Source: Albula goreensis (lineage: Eukaryota > Chordata > Actinopteri > Albuliformes > Albulidae). Taken from it: 64,000 bases of DNA. Each line of letters begins with the position of its first letter. Within the stretch, counting starts at the first letter, position 1. The notes under the pieces were generated by a model. That model did no database searches, was not told the origin of the DNA, and was given only the letters and a program-made list of their open reading frames with translations. The stretch spans positions 11,293,563 to 11,357,562 of the forward strand of contig CM040755.1 in assembly GCA_022829145.1 (NCBI GenBank), written 5' to 3'. The translations under genes and the position numbers were made by a program. Below, piece by piece: positions 1-22,925 of the stretch.

Positions 1-564
1 AATACAAATGAGTGACTGACAGCTCAGTGTAGTACTGCAAGGGGGTTCATAAATGGCCTTGGCTTCCCATCACTAAAGTTGATCACTAGAGTTCCCATCA
101 CAAGTAGGAAGTCTATGAGTTATTAGAATGTTAAAGGACTTTTGATAGCATGGATCATTACAATCATGGATCAAGGGGGATGAACAATTTAATAATCTGA
201 AGTCAAGGCCTACTTCTAAACCACTATTAAGGACAACATACCTTTACTCATGTCAAAAGGTACATCACACAGCTGATACAGAAGGAAGACAAGGGAGGAA
301 CAGTTGTAACTCAACACTGGGTTTCATACATCAGTGAACAAGTAACATACAAAGCTGTGTATTGTTGATATGTAAGCTAACCAGTGTACAGTATATCTTC
401 TGCAGGTTAACATCTGGTTTGCTAAGAATACTACTTAATTACAGTCATCATAGCCAATAAGTGTATCAAAAATTCAATGAATAGTTTTCATTATATGCTT
501 GTGGACTTATTTAAAATCAACATCCAGACACCTAAATTTAAATAACTAGCATGCTAAAGGAGTC
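1..564. other. Non-coding flank beyond the dnaja4 3' end
   Basis: AT-rich DNA with no open frame of note, no splice-bounded exon and no recognisable repeat. It lies past the likely polyadenylation site of the minus-strand dnaja4 gene, so it is read as intergenic. Confidence 0.5.
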
Positions 565-580
565 ACTGTTTTCTTTCGAT

Positions 581-586
581 TTTATT
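581..586 (-). terminator. dnaja4: Likely dnaja4 polyadenylation signal (AATAAA on minus strand)
   Basis: The plus strand reads TTTATT, which is AATAAA on the minus strand, about 350 nt past the dnaja4 stop codon. It is the only canonical hexamer I noticed between the stop and the window edge. The 3' UTR would then be roughly 565-935. No transcript evidence is available. Confidence 0.55.
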
Positions 587-935
587 CAGTAGTTACATGA
601 AAACCTCTGTGATTATACATTAAATAAAAACAGTCTTATAAAAATGTTTTGTTTAGGGAAAATAATACATGAACATGTACACAAAATGAAAGTGTTACCT
701 TCATAGAAAGCATAGATGTTCGGGTGTTCACTCAGGGGCCTTTTTTGTATTATAAATGTGCAATTAAGTTAGAAAAAAGGAGGGGAAAACAACAATGTGC
801 AAGTTTGGATTGCATGGCCCCTCGAGGGATTTTTTTTTCTCCTCTTTGCTGGACTGACAATTTACAAAAAATATAAATAAATACAATGAGAAGGATCATG
901 CAGTAAGGATGTTTTGTTCTGCGTGAGGGCCATTT

Positions 936-3900
936 TCACTGTGTCTGGCACTGTACCCCGCCCCGGGGGCTCTCGTCCTCTTCATAGGCCTCACCACTAA
1001 AGCTCCTTCGCTGGGATTCATAGCTCATTTCTTCCAGGTCCACCTCCTCCATGTCATCAGAGATCATTACATCCTCTCTCTCCGGCAGCAGGGATTCCAG
1101 TTGGGGTAGCATGTGAACAGGCAGCCAGTGTTTTTCTGGGAACTCCACCTGAGGGAAAAAAGCACATCAGAGTGAGCAGGAAACAACCCCCAACCAACAA
1201 AGTGAATGGTCCCTACTCATCTTCTTTCATGTGGGGTTACTGCTAAGGAGGGAAACGTTTGTGTAAACTCCTATTCATTTGTTACATTGTAACAACCCAA
1301 ACTTGTTTATTGGTGGAATTTGAACTGAATGTTGACCAGAAACTGATGGTGCTGAATGAAGAATGATTTTTTTGTGCCCCCCCCCCTTTTCAACCATCTC
1401 CCCTCGCGTCAGGAGTAAGTGGCCGCACGTGTTTCCTCCAACGTGCATGGCAATGAGCCTCAATCCTTCAGCACTAGTGATTAGGCAAGGCTTTGTGACG
1501 ACTGAAGCTGGTGGAGCCACCATGTGCTACCAGTGACCCACTGATTGCTGAACAATGCCAAGTAATGAGTACAGTACTGAGCGAAACTTACAGCACAGTT
1601 TGTTATGGGGATGCAAAAAGTTCTATCACTTTAATTGACCCCCCCAAATGTGACACAAATCAATAACATACAAAAATTGAACCCATTTCTTTTTAATAAC
1701 GAAATACTTTTTAACTCGATTTTTAAAAATTTCCTTTTGTAAGTTCAGAATACCCACGCCATGGACCCTTTCCTTAACTGCAAGGTCCTCTACTGAATAA
1801 CAAATTCAGTGAAGCACATGCTCCATAGCCAATGCAGGCAAACATTCTTTTTCTGGATCTGCTGAGCACTGCTGCTTTGGGCAGTCGCAGCTGCTTTCAG
1901 ATTGTATAATGTCTCACAATTCAGAAAACTGTTGCTTAACACTTTATCAGCTTTATCTTGATGTGTCGCCTAAAAGCCTACTACTCCACTTTTGAATTTT
2001 TTGCGTCATGGAAATTGTGTGATCAATTTTAAATGGAAAAAACAAAAAAAAAGCACAATCTTACCATGAACTGAATAATAAGTTGCCCTTTCTCATATGG
2101 GTCTCTGTACACTGGCATGCCTTCATTCTGGATGCATTTGATGTCATTGTGCTTCACAACTTGACCTGCGGTGGAAGTAAAAAAAATAAATAAATAACTG
2201 AAGAGAGCCAAGCTGAATCTGAACTGCTGAAGCACAGTGATTGGTTCGAGCTGAGGGTCCAGTTCACAGTCCTGTCAGAGAGCATACCTGGTGGTGAGGT
2301 GATGATAAGCATTCTGTTGTCAAGCGTGCGGATGGTCTTTTTGAATCCACACAGTGCTTCTGCCAGCTTGATTTCCATCTTCATGATAAGGTTGTCCTCC
2401 TGCCTCTGGTACACCGGATGCTCCCTCTGGTCCAGGACAATTATAACATCACCAGGTTCCAGCCCTGGTTCTTGGTCACCCTCCCCATGGAATGTGATTT
2501 TTTGGCCATCTTTCATACCTATCCAATTTTTGGGAGAAAAATGCAATACTTTATTTCCTAAAGCAAATGTACATCTCTCATCAGCAGTTGTGTGTGCTTG
2601 TGCCAGATATATTTTCAGCCAGTTACACTGTCTTTGAAAGTATATCTTGAAAAAAATTATGAAGTTATTTTGGGCTAAGGCACAACTAAAGGCAACAATG
2701 TATTTTTTCTCTTGAAAAAACTCTCAATAAGGTCTTAAGATTAAACATGTAAGCAACTGTAGAATGGAATTCATTCAAATATTCATGTGGGAAAGTCAAA
2801 GAACATGGAATTAATAAGGGAAAATTGTTTAACTGAACATGCTGATCCCAGTCAGTGCAAATTTCAAGACTAACAAATGCACGACATGTCTGTTTGTTCT
2901 CTCCATTAAGTTCTCAAATATGTTAAGTACACCCATTGAAACCGTGTCTCTAAGGGCTTTTTTTCCCACCACAGGGTACCCAGTGCCTTCTGAATGGTTA
3001 GGTGGGCAGAATCTACACACCTTTGTCAATGTGGACTTCAAGGATCTTCTTCTTGCGCTCCACTTTGTGGCCATTGCAGACCTTGCAGCGGTCTTTGGCG
3101 CTGAACCTCTCACCCTGTCCCTGGCAGTCAGGACACATGCTCTGGATCTGCTGGATCATGCCTGGTCCAATTTGCTGCACCTGGATCTGAACACCTCTCC
3201 CTTTGCAGTTTGAGCATTTCTCCAAAGTGCCTTTTTTCCCACCATAACCTGAAGGAATCGAGATTTATCACTATGGTAAACTTCATCTATTCACCTGCAA
3301 CATGACACAATCCAATGGTGACACCTCTTGAGCGGATCACAAACTGCAACGTTCCAGCACGGCCCAATGTTAACAGGACATGTTTTGCAGTATCAGGTTC
3401 TTTTCCAAAATGGACACCTCAAATATTTAATGAAATGTTAAAACACTTGCACTAATTCTGGTGCCAAATGAGAAGGACCACTCTCGTCCCGCACCATCAA
3501 GATTTCCATATTGCTAACAAGACCATGTTAAAAACATTATTTTACAGGCCTCATATGGAGAAGGTAAAATGTATGGCTGCTCTACGGCACACTCATTCTT
3601 CTATCACAACTAAAATGTAGGGTGTGAGCTATGACAACTACAGGAAAACTTACCATCACATTTTTCACAGATAACATTCTTTTGGAGGCCTAGTTTCCTC
3701 GTTGCACCGTTGTAAATTTCATCCAACGTTACACCAAGTTGGTGAACAACGTTTTTCCCTGGAAACAAAAAATATGGTCAAACAAAGCTTTGACAACCAA
3801 CTACGCTGAAAGACCAGAACAGAAATACTTTGACCAATAACATAGGTGATATCAGTTCTATATTCACTTGTGGACTCACATGGTTGGAAGGTAGTGACAA

Positions 3901-5709
3901 TGAATTATGGCATCCCATCAAAGTTTATGAGCAATGGGTAAGAGCATGCAGCCTGAATCCACAAAGGAATGTTTTACTGTATTGCACTTCAATGATTACA
4001 CTCCTAAAGATCGTAATAAAAATTAGTCACTTTGAGTACTTTAGAGATTACGCTACCCAGATTCATCCATTTGGACAATGTTTTAACTGCCTTGGCATCG
4101 ACTGTCAACGTAGACATAAATATATGATTACTGTAGCCAAGAAAGCCATCACTCTTAAGACTTTGATGTTTCTGCATGAACAAAATGACACTAATGACAA
4201 CGCAATTTATGGAACTCTTGCATTTAGCTTTCACCGTACTAGCTACAGTTCAAACCAAGGTGTCAGAATGCAAAACGGTTTTCTAACAATCACCAGTCAT
4301 CATTCACTTTTGAGCCAGGCAAAGTAAAACTCAGCTTCATACATGGATGATTTCAGTTTAATAAAACAAGACAAAAATTCTAGCCCAGGTGGAACACACA
4401 TGGTGTACTGGTGTAGGGCTGCAGGTGCCACTGAACAGTACAATCAACGAAAAAAGACTTGACAGTTACTCTTTGTGCTTGGCGTAACTGGAGAAGACAG
4501 GGAAGTTAACCTCAGTTATTCAGCAGGACCGCTCCAAACCATTTTTTTTTAAGTCGTAGAAGGTTTTTCCGTGGCCTTACCCCTTCTCTCTCTATGCATT
4601 CTTCCTCCTCCACCAAAGAACATGTCAAAAATGTCCATAGGGGAAGAAAATCCTCCTCCACCGACTCCTCCTTCCTTGATCGCCTGTTCCCCACCTTGAT
4701 CATACAGGTCTCTCTTCTTTGGATCTGACAGGACCTCGTAGGCTTGAGATATGAGCTTAAACTACAAAAAGACAGTTCTTAAAATTTCAATCACTGAGAT
4801 ATATCTGAGCAACAAACAAGCTAAAAAAAACATGATTTAAGTGCATGTACATTACTTAGCTTCATGGTGAAGCTGACACATCTTATACCCAAAGTATAAA
4901 CTCTGTTATTATCAAGGTATACCAAGAGCAAAGCATTGCATTCATATATGCCTCATACATTATTAATACAGTAACATTAACTGCATTACACAAAAAATAA
5001 ATGACTCTAAAAACAAAGACATGGACACTGATCAATACATTAAGCTGAGAAATCTTTTCACAAATGTGATTTGCAATGCTTAAAGTCAGATTCTGCAGCT
5101 GAAGAATTTGGTAAATACACGATTACAAATGATTAATACTGATTCACTACAAACAAGAGAATGACAAACACCACAAGTAAACAACTGCTCTCAAAATATA
5201 TGTTCATTATTATATTTGTTGTGTCTGACGGTTTTAATGAATAGCGTTGATTTGTTTTAATTAAATAACTTCCTGGCCAAGCTGATTAAGTTCATGCAAA
5301 AATATCATCCATGATGGCTGTCTTATTCGCCATATACCAATTTACTCTTTCCTGTCTGCTTACGTTTTCTTTTTTAAATCGTTTTTGTTGCTTTCATACC
5401 GAACAAACGTGGAGTGGACGACTTTTAATCTTTTTAATTGAGCATTTAGTCAACCTTTACAGCACGCTCCCCGTAAACGCATAATGCTCAGCCCAAGTCT
5501 TTCCAGAAAGTTCTTAGCGTCCCTGTCAATCTTATGGTCACTATATACAGATGAAACTGGAAACCAGAGCAACGTACCTTCTCTCCTTCGTTGGGATTCT
5601 TGTCCGGGTGATATTTCAAAGCCAGTTTTCTATATGCTTTCTTAATATCATCGGCAGACGCTGTGGGATTTACCCCTAAGAGATCATAATAACCGGTTTC
5701 CCGTACCAT
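936..5709 (-). CDS. dnaja4: DnaJ homolog subfamily A member 4 (Hsp40 co-chaperone), 7 coding exons
   Basis: Coding exons (minus): 5578-5709, 4581-4761, 3654-3758, 3021-3248, 2288-2518, 2065-2165 and 936-1148. All junctions are GT..AG and the sum is 396 codons, against 397 aa in human DNAJA4. Type I J-protein that stimulates Hsp70 ATPase activity and binds unfolded clients in the cytosol. Visible in order: a J domain (about 1-70) with HPD at 34-36; a Gly-Phe-rich linker (about 75-105); four zinc-binding CxxC repeats starting at Cys135 ([32 protein letters not shown]); C-terminal client-binding domains; and a CQTQ end, a CaaX box whose final Gln suggests farnesylation. Segments such as [13 protein letters not shown] and EKHWL are closer to DNAJA4 than DNAJA1, although the GGVQCQT tail also occurs in DNAJA1. 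The start ATG is in the first coding exon, just after an acceptor at 5730. Confidence 0.95.
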
Positions 5710-6055
5710 TTTGACTGCAGATGATCTTAACTGAAAAAGACGAAGAGGAAAAAATGCTTATCAGCGTGCATGCATTTTACACAAACACACTAAGCCAGAC
5801 AATGACAAACACTGTATAGGGGTAACTAAAACTATGTATTATAATGCAATCAGGCAGAAATCGGACAGGTTAGCTAACCAGCTATTTCTTATCGCAACTA
5901 TGGTAGGAAGCGAGCTAGCTACAGTAACGTTACTCTAAGCTAACAAATGTAAAACAACGTACAGAATATTATCCTAGGTAAAACGGTGACTCACATTATG
6001 ATCATGACCTATAGCTAATAACACGCCAGTCACAAAACATCTCCATACAACATAC

Positions 6056-6122
6056 CTTTACTGTAAATCAAATGCCGGGAGGACCCACGTTCCGACCTCG
6101 TTACAAGCACGCGTACCAGTTG
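6056..6122 (-). other. dnaja4: dnaja4 non-coding first exon (5' UTR)
   Basis: On the minus strand a good donor (AAAG then GTATGT) ends an exon at 6056. A matching acceptor (TTTTTCAG) opens the next exon at 5730, 21 nt before the ATG. The transcription start near 6122 is inferred from the TATA box about 30 bp upstream, so the upper edge is approximate. Confidence 0.65.
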
Positions 6123-6151
6123 GTTTTCCTTCCCTGAAAGATGGCTGGCTT

Positions 6152-6214
6152 TATTTATACGCTGCCGCGGTACAGAACTTTCTGGAGTGCCCAGTTGTGA
6201 CGCCAGAAATTTCG
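6152..6214 (-). promoter_or_regulatory. dnaja4: dnaja4 core promoter: TATA box plus heat shock elements
   Basis: On the minus strand TATAAATA occupies 6152-6159, about 30 bp upstream of the inferred first exon. Just upstream, 6174-6188 has three alternating 5-bp units (aGAAc-tTTCt-gGAGt), a standard HSF-binding heat shock element with one imperfect unit. A second two-unit element, GAAatTTC, lies at 6206-6213. A partial TCTAGAA follows near 6233, and another TTCtcGAA lies at 6537-6544. Known heat induction of DNAJA-type genes fits this arrangement. Confidence 0.85.
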
Positions 6215-7138
6215 CCGCCCTACGTAGTGAAGTCTAGAAACTGCAGCAAGCCCATATCAGAGCGTTGCCATGTGTGGGTCTCCAAATGGGGCAGCTGAAA
6301 CAAGATCTAAATATGTTCCCTTGTCGAAGTGGGGGTGGAGAAGGTAACATTTGTACAATATCGTAGCATTCACATTCTCTTGTGTATTGATAAAAGCACA
6401 TTTTTGAGAGGGGAATGTACTGGTAAACTCACATTTTTTCGTGTTTTAATATTATCCTTATATCCATATACTAGTCAGTGCACACCAACAAAGCAATAAC
6501 CCTCTGGCACGATTCGTTGGTTTCTCTTTGGTTAAATTCTCGAAAAAAGCCATTTTCTGTATTTGTATTGATCTTTCAGATATCAAGATCAGGTCAGTTG
6601 TCATTGGTAGCTGATCACTCTGTACAGGAGTACACTTCTGTTGTTGCATAAATAGCCCACATACCAGCTAATTGCATATCATGTAATTATCTACCTTCTT
6701 GTGATCTTTCTTAGCAATGATTCACAAAGATTAAAATGAAACCAATCTCAATCTATTTGTAATGCATTTTCAAAATAAACTCCTCCTGTCATTAATTGCA
6801 CATGTAGAGGTCTATTGAAAATCAACAAGCAACAGAAATGCATGGTTTTATTCAGCTACTTGATGCATCAGTGTCTCATGCCTGTCAGTTAATTGTAGTT
6901 CCTCTTCAAAGGAGCTTTGCTAGCTTCCCCGGTTACCTTGCAGTCTTGCCCATGTATCCTTTCACGTACCATTTTTCATGGTGAGAAAATTTTCAATTTT
7001 TTTTTTTTTGCAGAAATATGTACACCTTATGTTATTTTTCAGTTTAAATGTACAGGCTTTTGACTTTGAGAATGAGAACAGGTAGTTTTTTCCCAGCCTC
7101 TGACACATGTTACAAGTGAATGGGCACTGAATGAGCAG

Positions 7139-7660
7139 TGGAGTAATGTGATATGGACAAATGAGTCACCCTTCACCACGCTCTCAACAACAGGACCAGT
7201 GCACATGTGGTGCACACCTGGTGTGCGGTGCATGCCTTTTCCTCATATGGGATGGACACATTCATCCCTACAGAAGGCAAGGTCAATGGAAATCTCTACT
7301 AAATGATTCTGGGTGATCACATTCATCCCATGTTGCAGTATTTCTCTCCTGCCAGGAGAGGGCACTGTACTCCTATCCACATGGCATCATGTGGTCAACT
7401 AATAGTTTGATGATCTTGTCAACATTACTATCCGAATGATATGGCTATCTCAGCCACAAGATATGAATCAAGTTGCATGTTTATGGGAGATTTATGAACA
7501 ATGTCTGAGACAATGTTCTCCACCCCCATCAACAAGGCGCAAATGAACTGACTCCCTCTCTGAAGAATGGTGTCATATCTCTGAAGAATTACACACAGTG
7601 ATACTCAATGTGGGCATGCAAGCCATTCTATGGCCAAACACCATAGTAGGTGACCTCATT
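7139..7660 (+). mobile_element. Degenerate Tc1/mariner-like transposase relic
   Basis: Plus-strand translation from 7139 gives WSNVIWTNESPFTTLSTTGP followed by VHMWCTPG. This resembles the catalytic-domain segment (WSDES..F) and the GPVY.W.TP stretch of fish Tc1-like transposases. After frameshifts and stops, about 7452-7590 yields PQDMNQVACLWEIYEQCLRQ and then PPPST. These correspond to the P.SPDLN.IE.LW.VLE..R and PPP segments near the end of such proteins. It is a dead copy. Terminal repeats were not found, so the limits are approximate. Confidence 0.75.
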
Positions 7661-8061
7661 TTTATTTATTTATTTTCTTTCTTTCTTGCACCTTTTTGAT
7701 CACTGTCTAATTTTTATTTTGTACTATTCATCCTAATGGTGGATCAGGAAGAATGCTCTGGATCCACTGGGGGCACCACAACCCTTCAGTAAGGGAAGCT
7801 GCTTCCCTGTTCTCAGGTGCTGTGCCTGGTGTCTCCAAGGCCGTGGTAATCAAATCTGGCGCTTTTGGCCAGTAATACTGCTTTTCATTCTTCCCCACTA
7901 ATCAGGGATTTATTTAGTTCAGGGACACTGGATGAGAGGAATGACCAAACATAGTCATTCATTAATTAATTATCAGAGCAAAAAAGGCAGCCATCTGTTT
8001 TTACATGATGCTTTATTGATTGATGTAGCTGACTGGCTATTACACTCACCTGGTTCCCCAG

Positions 8062-8140
8062 GTCAAACCTAGCCCCTGATTAGGGGGAATAATGAAAACT
8101 GGCAGGATTACCGGCCCAAAGGGCTGGGTTTGATGACCGA
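8062..8140. repeat. Possible dispersed teleost repeat fragment
   Basis: The stretch containing CCTGATTAGGGGG, GAAAACTGGCAGG and GGCTGGGTTTGATGACC resembles the widespread fish repeat that includes 'AAAACCAGCAGG..CGGCCCTCCAGGACC..GTTTGACACC'. The match is from memory and degenerate; a repeat-library search would decide. Confidence 0.3.
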
Positions 8141-10227
8141 TGCACTAAAGCCTGCGGTACCTTCTGGTGTACTTCTTCTTGTATTCCACAGAGTGGCAGT
8201 ATTTTCACATAATGTTACACCGAACTCACTGGTCAATGGTGGTGGTGCTTATTTGTAACAGTGAGATAAACATCAGTTTGGCTCAGAAATTACAGACCAT
8301 GTGACAGAGTGATTGTGGTGAAACCATTACAAAATTTGCATTAAAATAAGTTTTCAGCAATCAGTTCCCTCTCATTTGTCCTTTCAAACTAGTGTACTTT
8401 ACTATACTGAATCTATCACCTATCTACATATTTTTATATGTTATGGGACCTTAGTATCAAAATCAGAATTGACCATTTTTGGTCATGCTGGAAAATAAGG
8501 GTAGGCAAATACAAAACTGCATGTTTTAAATGCAATTCTTCATTAATGTTTTTTCTTTGCATGTACTGTGCAAGCATCTTAATTCTTCAATAATGTGTAA
8601 TGCCAGGTTAGTTTAGCTCAGTTGGTCTTTTGGTTAATGTCTTCCAAGGTGGAACTGTAGCATTTAAGCTGTATTTATTTTAGCTACATGAAATGTTTAT
8701 ACAGTATTCCAGTCTTTCATTTCTAGAGATAATTTTATGTCTAATAATAATTTCTTTGCTTGATACAGTCAATACTACAATAGTATCAACCAGCAGAAAA
8801 ACTCAACAAGGTAGTAATATTGAATGATCTTGTAGTGAAGATCTGTCGGGATAAAGCTGTTGTCTTCACTATTTAAACAGTCTGACACATGCATTATTTG
8901 CCAATGACCAGCCCAGGACTTGTCAAAAGCAACATATGAGCGAAAGGAGAAGTATTCAACATCATCACAAGCATTATTAGCATTATGTGTGTTAAATTTC
9001 CAAGAAATGGAGGAACCTGTTTCTGGCTACCTTTCATATGAAGCTAGCCTTTGAACAATCAGGCTATTTGGTCTGGACATTGTTTTTAAAAGGCCCTTGT
9101 AAGGAATTATCAAGTATCAAACAGTGTGATACATTTAAAGAGTTAAACAAACCTCTTTTTTTTTTTTTTTTTTTTTTAAAAAGTGGATTTTCTGTGAAGG
9201 ATTCTTTGTAACATAGTTAAGTGGTCTGGAGGTTTTTTCTGTTAGATGGGATGCAGTATTAAGAAAGGGTTTGCCTGAAGAAAGCAAGTCTGAGCCAATA
9301 ACTTTATAAGCGGATACAAAGCTGAAGAGCAGTGGCCTGTTGAGAGTCAAAACAGCTTTGTGAACTTATGATGATAAACTAAAGTCAGTGGGAGGTGAGC
9401 TGCAGTGCGGTGTCAGGGGCATTTCTGAGCTGACTGGGTAATCATTAAGCAGGCTTTTCCAGCTTGTTAAAATAGTTGTTCTTTTAGTGTGAATTGTTTT
9501 TTTATGATGCAACACAATTGTACATTGAATGAAATATTCTGAAAACTGTGATCGAAATGAAACTATATTAAATGTCATTTTGCCATTGGTTCCTTTATAC
9601 TACTGCTCATTAAAGGGTAGTGTAATGCTAGGTATTTAGTAACTCTCATCAGACCACTATAAGACCACACTCTGATGATGCAAGGTGGGCTAGGGTTAGG
9701 GTTAGATAACTAGACATTTAAGGAACTCAGGTGATTTCTGAAAAGACATTTTTACAGGCAACTCCCGGCAGTCATTCTCAAGGTGTGAAAGTGAGTCATT
9801 TCAGTGCATTTTGAGCATGCACTATTCAACTTCCTCAATTCCAGGCACATGTAACTAACTGCACTTTATACTAATTGGGTGTAATTCTAGCACAGTAAAT
9901 CAACACATGTCATTCATGTCTATTTTTTTTCCAGAAGTCCTAGCCTATCTTACATTCAAATAGCATCCAAAGCTGATTACTGTTATCACAATGTGATCAA
10001 TGACATCACTCACTGCTCCTTCCTCATTTGAGCTGACCGGGTTAACCACAAGAAGCATATACACTGAGGGGCTGCTTGTGTGAGCTCTTTCTTTCTTTTT
10101 TGTGTTCGTCTATCGTTTTTTTCAGTCACTTCTCGTGAGTGGAATATATTTAAATTTGTTATTTTTTGGGAAAGGTTCAAAGCAGAAATCGCCTCTCCTT
10201 CAGAAACAGGAGTTCCTTTCAGTCAAG

Positions 10228-22282
<12,055 letters not shown>

Positions 22283-22305
22283 GCATCTCCATGCAAACAG
22301 AGATA

Positions 22306-22783
22306 CAGTGCCCTCCACAAATATTGGCACCCCTGGTAAACATGAGCAAAACAGGCAGTAAAAAAAATTCTTTGTTTACTCTTTTGATCTTTCATTCAAA
22401 ATACTCAGAAAAATTAAACCTTTATTTGCTCTAAAATGATTGAAATAAAAAACTAAATCTTATAAAATAATTGTGCTGCAATTATTGGCACCCCTTCATT
22501 TAATACTTCTCCTATAATGCTTAATGAGATTGGAGAACACATGGCAAGGGGTCTGAGACCATTCCTCCATACAGAATCTATCCATATCCTTCACTTGTGG
22601 AATCTCCTCTTCAGCTCCAAGAATTTCTAGGGGTGTCAATAATTGTGGCACACATATTTCAAATAAAGGTTAGATTTTTGTGAGTATTTTGAATGAAAGA
22701 ACAAAAAAGTTAACAAAATAAATTTTTTTATTGCCGATTTTACTCATGTTTACCAGGGGTATCAATATTTGTGGAGGGCGCTG
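22306..22783. mobile_element. 478-bp non-autonomous Tc1/mariner-type element (MITE) with TA duplication
   Basis: The ends are terminal inverted repeats of about 46 bp: CAGTGCCCTCCACAAATATT at 22306 and its inverted counterpart ending at 22783, with 4 mismatches over 46 positions. TA dinucleotides at 22304-22305 and 22784-22785 are the target duplication typical of Tc1/mariner. Inverted similarity continues inward (22386-22427 against 22663-22704), so the element can fold back on itself. No transposase frame is present. It starts 23 bp after the pstpip1 stop, within the expected 3' UTR, and carries AATAAA on the plus strand at 22444-22449, 22662-22667 and 22717-22722. Confidence 0.93.
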
Positions 22784-22925
22784 TACACATACACATAAGC
22801 ACATGCATAAACATAAAGTTTATGCACATACACACTCACACACAAACATACAGATGCATGCACAATAGCATGCACACACACATATGCATGCACACGCATG
22901 CATTCACAGAGACACACACAGAGGC
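22784..22925. repeat. CA-rich low-complexity tract
   Basis: Imperfect CACA/CATGCA-type repeats, such as acacatacacataagcaca, directly abut the right end of the transposon. Confidence 0.7.

Larger units (their letters stand above)
6250..10227. other. Intergenic region between dnaja4 and pstpip1 (divergent genes)
   Basis: About 4 kb separates the dnaja4 promoter from the pstpip1 start codon. It holds a decayed Tc1-like transposase (7139-7660), a possible short repeat at 8062-8140, a 23-nt poly(T) near 9155-9177 and a two-unit telomere-like TTAGGG stretch at 9691-9705. The pstpip1 promoter and any 5' UTR exon must lie here. A T-rich acceptor-like TTTTTTCAG ends at 10126, which could mark a UTR exon, but this is not resolved. 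Confidence 0.5.

Noticed and set aside
1275-1523. Minus-strand frame in dnaja4 intron 6
   Set aside because: Intronic; the CACGTGTTTCCTCCAACGTG words hint at an old SINE fragment but are too short to call.
2154-2280. Extension of dnaja4 exon 5 past 2288 by reading through the donor
   Set aside because: The sequence after CACCAG is a good donor (GTATGC) and the downstream exon at 2065-2165 continues the conserved protein in phase.
3830-4327. 165-codon plus-strand open frame, the longest in the window
   Set aside because: It lies wholly in dnaja4 intron 2, antisense, opens with TTG rather than ATG, and shows no recognisable domain. One frame of this length is not very unlikely by chance in 64 kb.
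9691-9705. Interstitial telomere-like TTAGGG repeat
   Set aside because: Only about two units; too short to indicate a fusion point or telomere-derived insertion.
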